From: Tillus elongatus
Taxonomy: Eukaryota; Arthropoda; Insecta; Coleoptera; Cleridae
NCBI GenBank assembly: GCA_964006375.1
Contig: OZ023267.1
Coordinates: forward strand, 35,847,766 to 35,911,765
Direction: 5' to 3'
DNA: 64,000 bases
The notes under the pieces were generated by a model. The model was not told the origin of the DNA and ran no database searches. It saw only the letters and a list, made by a program, of their open reading frames with translations. How positions within the stretch are numbered: the first letter of the stretch is position 1; every line of letters starts with the position of its first letter. Made by a program: the position numbers and the translations under genes. Of this stretch, positions 28,991-41,424 are shown piece by piece.

Positions 28991-30287
28991 AATGTTACTG
29001 TCAATCCAAATACAGCTATTGTCATATCCATTTAGTTTCCAAAGTATAGTTTTGTATTTTTCATTTTAGTTTATTTGTTCTGTGTTTATTCCATTAAATT
29101 ATTGCCTCAATTCGTCCATGGGATTATTATTGAACGCCTAAATGACAAAGTGTTAATTGATATAGCTAGTTGTTTAGTACTTACGTTTAAAAGCATGTAC
29201 AGGTCCGTAATAGGAATTTTCTTGGTTAAGGTCGAAAGAAATAAAATGGTACTAAACCACAAAGTGTGACACATCGCTGAATTTTGAATAAAAAGGGCTT
29301 TCAGAAAATGAGTGCCGTATTGAAAAAAAGTTGATAATCCCGCGAAGACGAAACGTCGGATTCAAAAACTAGCAATGCTACGTTAAAGAAAATGAAAAGT
29401 TTCTGTGGAAAAATGTCATCGGTACTGCTGTAGGTCCACCATTAAGTCCAGAAACAAATAATATGTAACATAGAAAAATCCAATTTTTTTAAATATCTCA
29501 AAAACCAAAAAAATCTTTGGATATTTCTAACCATCAATTTGTTGAGCCTTTAAGTGCGCAACTTTTCTCCCATTTAACCAAGTCTGTATCTGCTACCGTT
29601 TTGCAGATCCCCATAGTGGCCCTCCTTATCTTGGACACACTGTATATAGTGATTTGTAAGGCAATAGACACAGAATGTGTGCATGTAGAGGACCTCAAAT
29701 CATGCCGATTTTTTATATAAAATTTTTCTCTGACGCCCATGGTTGGTGAGATATTGATCTCGGAAGATTATTTAATAATTACAAGAACCAGCTGTATTGC
29801 AGCACTGCCCCAACATAGAACAACCAAATTTGGTACATGATTTTCTTTTATCAATGCCGTTATTTGACAAAAATTTGAATTGGATATAAACTCAAAAAGA
29901 GGTGGGTCACCCTTTAAATTGCATGGTTTTTCAACCCTAACCTAATTATGAGTTAAAGTTCATGAGTTTTATCGAAAATAAAATTTTGTACCTTTTTCTC
30001 TTGTCAATTCTTCGACAAACCACCCGTTTTTTGAGAAAATTGAGATCATAACAAAATTGTCCCTTGAAAACTTTATCAAACATTAACATGCCTGAAATTT
30101 AAGAAACTCAAAGACCTTAAGTGACTATAGGAACAAAATTTATTTTTTGCCGATTTAATTAGTTTTGATGTCATCTCACGACGTTTATAAAAGGAAACCA
30201 TCTACCAAATTTACTAGATAGTTGCTTCAAGGATTTGTATTCGCAGGTCAGTTTCAGTTTAGATTTGGTTTTAAAAGATTTCAGTTT
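28991..30287. other. Intergenic DNA, no gene seen
   Basis: A CTTGGACACACTGTATA end at 29630-29650 looks like a lone mariner-type terminal repeat. GCGAAGACGAAACGTCGG at 29342 recalls the 3' part of ribozyme-bearing retroelements, but its core is too degraded to call. No open frame of interest. Confidence 0.35.
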
Positions 30288-32320
30288 TTAGTACCACCTG
30301 ACTGACAGGATGTAGATGTCTCTATGTCTGAGGCCTCTTTGTTTGCTCTTTAAAGCAAGCACTTCTGCTTGGAAGATGGTGGAAGTTTTTCTTGAGGACT
30401 TGACGAATCTAAGGTTGGGTTCTCTTATTCTCAATCCCTCTATTTGTTTAGACTCGTCTGTATACCATACAGATGAGTTGTCTGTCCGATGTTTGGCCGG
30501 CATTTGATCTGTTGATTCTGCGAGCGACTCCAGTGGAATGATTTCCAGGATTTTCAAGTGGCTAACCAAGTCTCTTGGTTTGAATTTGTTCACTTGGAAT
30601 AATCTATATAAACACTGAATTACTAAAATTTCTTGAAAAACACAGTCTAATCCACGACAGGCAGTATGGATTCTGTCAGCGCAGATCGACTGCCGACCTC
30701 CTTTCCTTTGTCACCCATTCTTGGAACAAGTCTATTGAACAACACGGTGAATCCCAGATTGTTGCTCTAGACATATCCAAAGCATTCGACCAGGTCTGGC
30801 CATGCAGCGCTGCTTAATAAACTTCCGGGTTATGGCCTACCACCAAAACTCTGTATGTGGACAGCAAATTTCCTCTCCAACAGGAGCATATCTGTTGTTG
30901 TGGATGACCATTCCTCTAAACTGTATCCAATTAATGCAGGAGTTCCTCAAGGTTCAGCTTTAGCCCCTACTTTGTTTCTTCTCCACATCAATGACCTCCT
31001 CTTGAGCACATCCAACCCAGTTCACAGCTACGCGAACGACAGCACCCTCCATTCAAATATACAATATTCCAAGCCTGTCTCTTTAGCCCAATTAGATGAG
31101 GATCGCAGACTCATGAAGGGTTCTGTCTCTGTGGATCTCCAAAAAATATTAGACTGGGAAGTAGCAATCTTGTACAATTTAACCCCACCAAAACTAAGTC
31201 TTGCTTTCTTTCTCACAAGAGATACACCAGCCCTAGATCCATCACAATGAACAACCAAGTTATTCAAAGTAATGAGTCCTTTTCTCTTGTTGGCATTTCT
31301 GTGGATCGAAATCTTAATTGGCACCAACATGTCACATCAATTGCAGAAGCGGCTGCTATGAAATTAGGTTTCCTCTTCCGGGCTCGCAAATACTTCTCAC
31401 CAGCTAATCTCTATACCTTATATACTTCACAAATAAGGCCAAACCTGGAATACTGCTCCCACATCTGGGGTGCCGCTGCCGCTTCTACACTCGCTATCCT
31501 GGACTCCATTCAAAAGAGAGCTATATGTCTCATCGGTGACCCTACCCTCAGCCAAAGGCTGCCATCCCTTGCCCACCGACGTGCCGTTGGTGACCTCTCT
31601 CTCTTTTATAGATATCTGCACGGGCACTGCTCAGAGGAGCTTTCCTGCATAGTTCCCCCACCTGCTGCCCCCAAGAGATCTACCAGGGGAACAGAGCGAA
31701 TGCACCCTTTTACTGTCCAGGTTACCCGACTTAGAACATCTTGTTATGCCCGCTCTTTTGTCCCGAGGACTTCCAAGTTGTGGAATTCCTTGCCGGCACA
31801 TGTTTTTCCTTCTCCTCCGAACCTTAAGTCCAGAATTAACAAGCTGCCTCTTTCCTCCTTGTCAACACCCACAGTACGATAGTATTTAGGCTGTAAGCCC
31901 TCGTGGTGTGTTGTTGAAATTAAAAATAAAATAAAAAATAATCTTGAGGGACTTTCTGCTGCTCCCCTCTTCATGCGTATGTCCAGTGGAGCAAGATGCC
32001 ACAGCTCCTGTTATTCCAAGGCAGATCAGTCTGCAATCTTTGCAATTTGCTTTGCGTAGAGGCTTGTTTAGTTTTTGGCAACCATACTATAGATAAGGTT
32101 GACCAGTTTGGTATGAACAGTATACCATTATGAGATTCAGCCCTCATGTCTTTCCTACGAGTCTACGATATGTCCAGATTGCCATTGTGGCCCTCGAAAG
32201 AGTTTTTTCCAAGTGCATGTTTCAATTCAGTTTTTGGTCTAGGAACATTCAAGTACATATTTAACTTTATTGGAAAATTATATCTCTGTTCCATTCAGAG
32301 TGGGAGCTTAACCACTACAA
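30288..32320 (-). mobile_element. R1/LOA-like element, split by a nested element
   Basis: Minus strand. The C-terminal side of RT reads VFLDQKLNWNMHLEKTLSRA, TYRRLVGKT and CLGITGAVASCSTGHM-like at 32320-31945; it then resumes after the insertion with MNKFKPRDLVSHLKILE and an RNase H start (SSVWYTDESKQIEG, first Asp; TIFQAEVLALKS, Glu) at 30593-30288. Stops and frameshifts throughout. The RNase H domain after RT supports the I/R1/LOA group. Confidence 0.75.
30606..31936 (+). mobile_element. BS/jockey-like element copy 1
   Basis: 5'-truncated, with an 8-bp target duplication AATAATCT (30598-30605, 31937-31944) and an A-rich tail. It encodes RT: LDISKAFDQVW, NAGVPQGSALAPTLFLLHIND, then YANDST in place of YADDST (lost catalytic Asp), SLVGISVDRNLNWHQHV and LYTSQIRPNLEYCSHIWG. 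Frames 30855-31250 and 31247-31882. A second copy is at 35917-38071 and a third at 44280-45340. Confidence 0.9.
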
Positions 32321-32603
32321 TTCTGGTTTACCCCGTTATGAATATTTAGATACTGTACTGCAACAGGCTTGTTTGGGTTAAGCAACAAACCATCACAGCA
32401 ATTAGGTAAACATTCAATCTGACCACTTTAATAGTGAAACAGTCAAATAAAACTCAGTTATTGATTTATATGAAAAACAATATTATTTACTTTAAAAAAA
32501 TATATACATTATTTTTTGAAGAAAATTAAAAAGACAAAACATAATTAAATTGCGTATTTTAATCACAATCTTTAAACATAAGTAATTAGATCTACAAGGG
32601 ATC

Positions 32604-32766
32604 CTATGCTGCATATTCCAGATAGAATTTTGCTATTAATGATAAATGATCAGATCCAACAGAACCATTTGGTACTTTCACTTTTGTTAATTCCGAACTT
32701 AATGGTAACCTATATCTTGACAACAATTTTAATCTGTCATCATCTAAATTAACAACTTTCCTGCCA
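32604..32766 (-). CDS. angel: angel exon 7 (C-terminus, catalytic His)
   Basis: Encodes SGRKVVNLDDDRLKLLSRYR and NGSVGSDHLSLIAKFYLEYA, ending in TAG at 32604. SDH carries the general-base histidine of the family. Acceptor TTTCAG|T. Confidence 0.95.
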
Positions 32767-33175
32767 CTGAAACAAATGAAAAAAGCATAAATCATAATCA
32801 CAAAAATTATATCTTAAAATTAATTATAGTAAAATACCAAAGACTAACTTGATTAACAACAGTAATGGTTTCTTTTACGATAACTTTTTGAGCTAGTATC
32901 ATGTATTTATGTCAATAACTTTTTAATTCTCTCATCGCTTTTGTCCCTTATGCCTCCATATCTCACTAACGAACAAGACCAAGCATATAATCGATCAGGC
33001 TAAAAATGACTTGCATCAATCAATAAGGAACGAATATAACGAAAATCTGCATATTGGTGAATTTTCATTAAGAAAATTCACTAATAGAGAGGTATCGATG
33101 GTGACACTTTCGGAAAATTTCTTCAAATGAGCGTGAAATAGGGCCCCTGGAACCCATTTCCATGATCAGTTAAAA

Positions 33176-33257
<82 letters not shown>

Positions 33258-36200
33258 CATAAAGGGTGTTTAAAAAAATGGGGCCATATTTAAAGGGGTA
33301 GATTTCCCAGGTCATTTTATGAAAAAAAAGTTCCCATAAACATAGGTGCTAAAATGCATTGTTTCCAAGATACAATGTGTTACATTTTTTTTTGTAAAAT
33401 AACGATTTTTAAAAAATAATTCAAATATCTCCTCACCGATTGTTTTGAAATTTGGCAGCGTTGTTTGTATTATTAACGGGCTGATTTGACCCTAATTATA
33501 TACAGATTGTTAAGTCCATTGGCGTTAGGGGAGGCACCTCAACAAAATTTAGTGACATAAAAATGTACGTCACTGACTGCAATATGATTTGTATATTATT
33601 TTGAGATAAACTAAAACTACAAGTTTTTTGTCTCTTGAAATTTCTCCGTATCTTGAATCGTTTACACGATAAAAAATAAAAACCTTTTTATGGCATGTCC
33701 ATATATATATTTATGTATCCAACCGATAACTCAAAAAATATTTCACTGATTTGGACGAAATTTGGGAATTACCCTTATTTAGTTAATAGCTTGGATGAGT
33801 TCGTTCATCAGATCTTAACGCCCAATTTTTTTTGACAAAAAATTAAAAAATATTAAAAAAAATGCCATCTCTCAAGTTCTTTAAGTGATTGAAACGAATA
33901 TATACAACTTAGAAGAACATAGATAGATGTGGTTGTGTACCAATTTTCAAGCCTTTTGAGCACAGAAAAATAAAGTTATTCGAAATTAATATTAAAATAA
34001 TCCTCGACATCACTTCAGATTTTGTAATGCAATATATACAATGTTGGACAGAGACAGATGACGTTACCTGTACTGCTATGCCATTTAAATAAATGGTAGA
34101 TAAAAATCTAAACAAAGGAAGTTACGTTGGAAGATGTCAGAATGTAAAACATTGTGAAATGTACGACAGGTCCAGGAGTATGCTGATGATCTAGTCATAA
34201 TGGTTAGGGGCAAATCTGAGGAGGAACTAGCAAGTACTCTTCAAGAGGCACTAAATGTAGGGAATGATTGGTGTCGGAGGGAACAGATGTCTGTGAACCC
34301 CCGCAAAACGATCATTGTTCCATTTACCAGAAGAAGGCTGGATAGATTAAAACCACCTATTCTTATAAGATCAGTAGAGATCTGTCTTTCAAGACCGTCC
34401 TCCCGGAAAGGGAGGACTGTGAGCACAATCAAACGACCCTATTGAGTGCCGATCTCTGCTGGTACTCTGACGGCTCCAAAACCAATATGGGAGTAGGAGC
34501 CGGCGCATATGGGGCAGCACCGATGCTAGACTATCAGCTAGCCTCAGCAAGTACGCAACCATACACCAGGCAGAAGTGTACGTCATCGAGATGTGTGCAA
34601 GGGAAAGTATAAAAAACCAGTGCAAACACAAATCGATAAAGATATATGCAGATAGCCAAGCTGCAATAAAGGCTCTTGGTTTCTACCGGTGTAATTCAAA
34701 AACAGTATGGAGTTGTAAATCTGCCCTTAACGAACTGGGCAGCTGTAATAAGGTGTCGCTGGTCTGGATACCGGGTCACTCAAACCATGATGGCAATGTT
34801 GCGGCCGACACGCTTGTCAGGAGTGGTGCCCAGAGAGACTTTGTCGGACCAGAACCGGTGCTGGGGATAACATCATGCACAGCAAAACGCACCTTAAAGA
34901 CCTGGACAGAAAGAATGACAATCCAGTATTGGCAAAATCTTCCAGGGATAGCTCACTCTAAGGCCTTCATAAATGGCCTGTCTGAGTCAAGGGCTAAAAA
35001 ACTTCTAGAGGTAAACAGACAACAACTGAGTACTCTAGTCGGCCTGTGTACAGGACACTGCCGCTTGCGTCACCACGTATTGGAGTCGGTCAGGAGACCG
35101 TGTGCCGGCTGTGTATGGAGAGTGACGAGACAGCAGAGCACGTACTGTGTCCCTGTCCGGCAGCGGACAGGACTAGATACCTGCTCTTTGGCAAGATAAA
35201 ACTTGGTCCGGAGGATCTGGATCAACTTTCGCCCACAAAGATTATCGACCTCTGCAGGAGGCTGGCTTTGTTGGGCGAAATATAGACTATTAGGCGTGAG
35301 CCACAATAGACCTTATGGTCGCGGTGGTGGGACCGGTATGGCCCACTCACAATCAAACCTAAATCTAACCTACTCTACTAGCCGAGCGGTCCCATGTGTT
35401 CGCTTAAATGTACATGATAGGAGGTCCGTTGGCTTAGAGATAGAGAAACTGAAGTTTGGTGCCGCCCAGCAGGCAAGTATGGCAGCGGTCCCTGAGGACC
35501 GCTCTGGCCATTAACGTGTTAAGAAATAACAGAAGTTCGTGAAACTCTCCACCAATCTCTGAAAACAATTGTAACAGTTATTTCTTACCTATAGAATATA
35601 TAATCGACTGTTATCCATTCACCCTGATAGGTAGTTCCTTCATTAACATTGTTAACCTTATGTTTGTACACAGATTGTAATGGAAAATTATGATAAATGG
35701 TACCACTGGAAAACAAACTGGGGTCATGATTATTCTCTATATTTTGTTTGGGCGTTCTCTCACTGTGCTGCAAACCAACTAAAGTTAACTCATCTTTTTT
35801 AGGTATGTCTAGCCTCTTTTTTCTTTCCTTCGCCAGAGCTTCATGCTGACTGTAATCTAAAACAATCACAATATTTATCACTAGCAGTCACCAATGATTA
35901 TGAAAATATTAATAATAAAAATTTATTCCATGTACACAGAAAACCTCTTCAGCCACTCAAAAGCCCTGGTTCTCTAAATCCTGTGACAAGGCCAGACTTG
36001 AAAAGGTCAAAGCTCACAAAACGCTCCTACACAATCTGTCAAGAAAACCGTCAAGCATTTAACGACGCAAGAAACCGCTATGTCCGCATTCTTTTGGAGG
36101 CAAAAAACTCGTTTAATAACCACATCAAAAACAAAGTCCTCTCAAGTTCCAACGGCAGCAAACCCTTCTGGACTCTTGCTAAATCTATTGGGAATAATTT

Positions 36201-38067
36201 CTGCAAGAGCACCTTCCCACCTCCTGTTTCAGGGGATGAAATTGTTTCTACCGCCCTGGGCAGGGCTGAACATATTGCCTCGTTGTTCGCCGGCAATGCT
36301 ACTTTCAACCCACCTCCAAATGTTCAACCACCAACAGTCCCCAATATTGCAACTAAAATGACGGATATCATTTTCAAAACTAAAAAGGTACGAAAGATGT
36401 TCTCTTCTCTTAATACCAGGAAAGCCTCTGGCCTTGACGAGATCCCAGCAATTGTTCTCAAAAAATGCGCACCAGAACTTGCTCCTGTCCTTACTCGACT
36501 GTTTCAGACATCTTACAATAGAGGCATATTCCCTAGTAACTGGAAAACTGCTCTAGACCTGTCCCCAAGAAAGGATCCAAAGCGCTTCCTAGCAACTACA
36601 AGCCTATGTCTCTCCTTTCAGTCGTCTCTACAGTGATTGAAAAGTACATAAACACCAAATTACTAAAATTTCTTGAAAAACACAGTCTAATCCACGACCG
36701 GCAGTATGGATTCCGTCAGCGCAGATCAACTGCCGACCACCTTTCCTTTGTCACCCATTCTTGGAACAAGTCTATCGAAACTACACAGTGAATCCCAGAT
36801 TGTCGCTCTAGGCATATCCAAAGCATTCGGCCAGATCTGGCACACAGTGCTGTTTAATAAATTTCCGGCCTATGGCCTACCACCAAAACTCTGTACCTGG
36901 ACAGCAAATTTCCTCTCCAACCGGAGCATTTCTGTTGTCGTGGATGGACATTCCTCTAAACTGTATCCAATTAATGCAGGAGTCCCTCAAGGTTCAGCTT
37001 TAGCCCCTACTTTGTTTCTTCTCTACATCAATGACCTCCTCTGTAGCACATCCAACCCAGTTCACAGTTACGCGGACAACAGCACCCTCCACTCAAATAT
37101 ACAATATTCTAAGCCTGTCTCTTTAGCCCAATTAAATGAGGATCGCATATTCATGGAGGGTTCTGTCTCTGTGGATCTCCAAAAAATATTTGACTGGGGA
37201 AGTAGAAATCTTGTACAATTCAACTCCATCAAAGCTCAGTCTTGCTTTCTATCTCATAAGAGATACACCAGCCCCAGACCCCATCACAATGAACATCCAA
37301 GTTATACAAATTAATGAGCCCTTTTCACTTGTTGGCATTTCTGTGGATCGAAATCTGAATTGGCACCAACGTGACATGTTGGTGCCAATTGAGATTTCAC
37401 AATGAACAACCAAGTTATTCAAAGTAATGAGTCCTTTTCACTTGTTGGCATTTCTGTGGATTGAAATCTCAATTGGCACCAACATGTCACATCAATTGCA
37501 GAAGCGGCTGCTAAGAAATTAGGTTTCCTCTTCCAGGCTCGCAAATACTTGTCACCAGCTAATCTCTATACCTTATATACTTCACAAATAAGGCCAAACC
37601 TCGAATACTGCTCCCACATCTGGGGTGCCGCTGCCGCTTCTACACTCGCTATCCTGGACTCCATTCAAAAGAGAGCTATATGTCTCATCAGTGACCCTAC
37701 CCTTACCCAAAGGCTGCCATCCCTCGCCCACCAACGTGACGTTGGTGACCTCACTCTCTTTTATAGATATCTGCCGGGCACTGCTCAGAGGAGCTTTCTT
37801 CTATAGTTCCTCCACCTGCTGCCCCCAACAGATCTACCAGGGGAACAGAGCGAATGCACCCTTTTATCGTCCAGGTCACCAGACATAGAACATCTTGTTA
37901 TGCCCGCTCTTTTGTCCCGAGCACTTCGCAGTTGTGGAATTCTTGCCGGCACATGTTTTTCCTTCTCCTCCGAACCTCCATGTCCAGAATTAACAAGTTG
38001 CCTCGTTCGTCCTTGTTGACGCCCATGGTACGATAGTATTTAGGCTGTAAGCCCGCATGGTGTGTTG

Positions 38068-38157
<90 letters not shown>

Positions 38158-40452
38158 CACATAAAATACAGTGTTCATATTATACGTTCATTTAGATTTA
38201 TGCTCAAAGGTTTTAGTACCATTCAATTTATTACCTGTAATCTTTAGCTGATGAGGTAGGAACACTTTTCCCATCGTTTCTCCAGTTTTTGACTTTTCCA
38301 AGGAACGTGATGTCAGGTTTTCATATTTTAATTTCCCAGTTGATATGAACTTATAAACTGCTGATTCTGGTTTAGAATTAAGATCACCTGTTATAATTAC
38401 TGGAACATATGACGTGGAAGACCTACAATAAAATGATTTAATATAATATTTATCTTTCTTGATAAATTTCTGTAACAACAGCAGGTTACATGAATGAATC
38501 GATCAAGTCTTCAACAGTCGACATCAAAGTGGAGTTTATGAGTGGAGATAATTTTCCTCAGAGAACTAGAGTTTACTGTTTAGTTATTAATGATTGTGTA
38601 TTTGAATATAAACCTCTAACTGGTATCGTAAGAGCCATTATGTAATAATTTTGTATGTAAATCATATTAATCCTTATAAATTATGAAAATCTCTACTGGA
38701 TAAATAAATGATCACAATGACACTGTTTTGTTTAATAGTATAAAGGCAAAAGGCTAGTTGAGTTACATGGCTGGTCTTAAATGTGTTAATTTTATAAAAG
38801 CTTTATTACTAAGAACTGCCTATTTGTGAGCTGGTGAATATCTATCAATGTTGGTGTCTGGAAACTAAAAAAAGCAGAATCACCCCAAAAAAACACAAAA
38901 ACAATAATGGAGAGAAGAAGAAGTATCACCAACGACTTATGGGCCACCCCGTGATTGTCAAAATAATTTTATAAGATGCAGCTCAAGACTCCCTATAATT
39001 AACGTATACAATTTTTTCTTGTATCTTGTATAATAACGAATATATTGAGCTTTACCGTAGAAATGCGTCACCTTGTATATATGTAAACAGATAAAAACTG
39101 AAACTAGCCCCTGATGTGGAATCTAGTGGGCCTAGTTTGCACACATTTGAAGAAATCTATTCTAAATTCAAAAATCGCGGTCTCATTAACGAGTTTTTCC
39201 ACTAAAATTATCTAAAAATTATAGACCATTAAACCATAAACCTAACTAAAACTACTGTCGAAGCATCAGAGAATCTATTTGAAATGAATTTTCTAAAAAA
39301 ATTTGAATAAAATGAAGGACAATAGCGGTTAAAGCTGAAACTTAGGGGTTTGTGAAACACCCTTTTGCAAATTTTTTTTTACATAAGCTGTAATCGTTTG
39401 TCTAAATGTTGCCAATTTTGACGTTTCAAATCGCGACTTTGCAAAAGTCGTCACTAAATTTGATCAAAATCGGCCCATTATTTTTGTTTTGTTTTGCACA
39501 ATGTATAGTTAATAAGCAAATATATAATACTAATATTAATACATATACATATAAAAGGTTTGGGACGCAGCAAGTGCGTTATGGTAGTGAATTTTCATTA
39601 AAATGTTTTTAACAGCAAATATGAGTGTTTTTTTTTTAAGAAAGCAGACATCAAATTTGGTTACCAGTGTAACGTATATAGCAAAAACAATGTGCCATGT
39701 TTCTTCAAAATAACTGAAAATGTACAAACATTTCCGAAAGTAAACAAAGTGTTTCCGTAAAAGCTTGTTTCTTGGTCAACCTTATAGGTTAATAGCAAAC
39801 TGAGCTATTCAAACGTGAAGCATTTAATCAAAATTCGCTACCATAACGCACTTGCTGCGTCCCGAACTTCTTTTCTTACAAACATGCAATATATTTCGAT
39901 GGAAAATGCAAAAATGCAATAACATAAGGTGTGTTCGCAAAAAAAAAAAATTGTATCACCAACGACTTATGGGCCATCCTGTGATTGTAGAAATAATTTT
40001 TTAAGATGTAGCTCAAGACACCCTATAATTTATGTGTAATTTTTTTTCATACCTTTTATAATAACAGATATATTGAGCCATATTGATTTTTCACAAAAAT
40101 TATATAACATTAAACGATAAACTCTATAGCTAAGGCTACTGCCAAGCATCAGAGAAAGGGTCTATTTGAAATGAATTCTCTGGAAATATTTTAGTACGAT
40201 GAAGGACAATGATGATTGAAACTAAGACTTCAGGCTTTGTAAAACATTCTTCTTGAGACATTTTCTTTCCAAAGCTCATATTAGTTTCAGGTTGCCTAAA
40301 TGTTGCCAATTTTGACGTTTTAAATCGCGAATTTAACATTTTGAGGAAAACCCCAATTTATTTTTCTTTAAATGCATATAACTTTTTGCATTTTAACCTA
40401 CAGAGCTAAATTTTGGTACGTAATTTATCTATAATGATATAAATCCGCATGC

Positions 40453-40529
<77 letters not shown>

Positions 40530-41196
40530 CAAAATGATCCTGGTTACGGGTTCCAGGGGTCCTTTTTCGCGCTCATTTTGGAGAATTTTTTTTTTAATTG
40601 ATAGGTCAAGAAAAGAAAAGATAAGGAAAATTCACTAGTATGTATTTTATATGTAATAAATTCACCACAGAATTGTTATATTTTCTTCTATTAACCACTT
40701 CCACCCAACCTCCTTCTGTAACTAGACTTTCAACAATCTGTGATATGCTGCTGCTTACATAAAAAATGAATTCATTGATTGTTGTTGCCCTTACTTGGTG
40801 AAACTCGTCCATACTACATACAGACTTGAAGACTACTACTCTGGTTTCACTGTTGGGTTTCGTTTCTGTAGGTGAAGGGCGTAGCCAGTGTGTAGGCTAA
40901 CTGGAGCAAGAGGCCCTTATGAATTCTAGGTGTTCTAGGATGTTCTTCAACGTTTCTGTGACTAGTTTCGCTGCTTGACAACATTCTCAGACAGATAAAA
41001 ACAAGATCTGTCTGAGAATGCTGTCAAGCAGGAAACTAGTTACAGAAAACACAGAAACGTTGAAGAACATCCTAGAACATCTATAATTCATAAGGACATC
41101 TTGCTCCAGTTAGCTTACACGCTGGCTACGCCCTTTACCTACAGAAACGAACCCCAACAGTGAAGCCAGAGAGCAGTAGTCTCCAAGTCTGTATGT

Positions 41197-41250
<54 letters not shown>

Positions 41251-41353
41251 CACCACAGTATACAAACTACACACCCTGCCATAGACTTTTAAAGGGGACT
41301 TACACAAACACATACAGACAAAGGACACAACACATAAATCATCAGAAGCCATA

Positions 41354-41424
<71 letters not shown>

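Noticed and set aside
29320..29375. TTGATAATCCCGCGAAGACGAAACGTCGG as a further hammerhead
   Set aside because: The CUGANGA core is broken at two positions and stem II does not pair with the usual spacing, so I do not call it.
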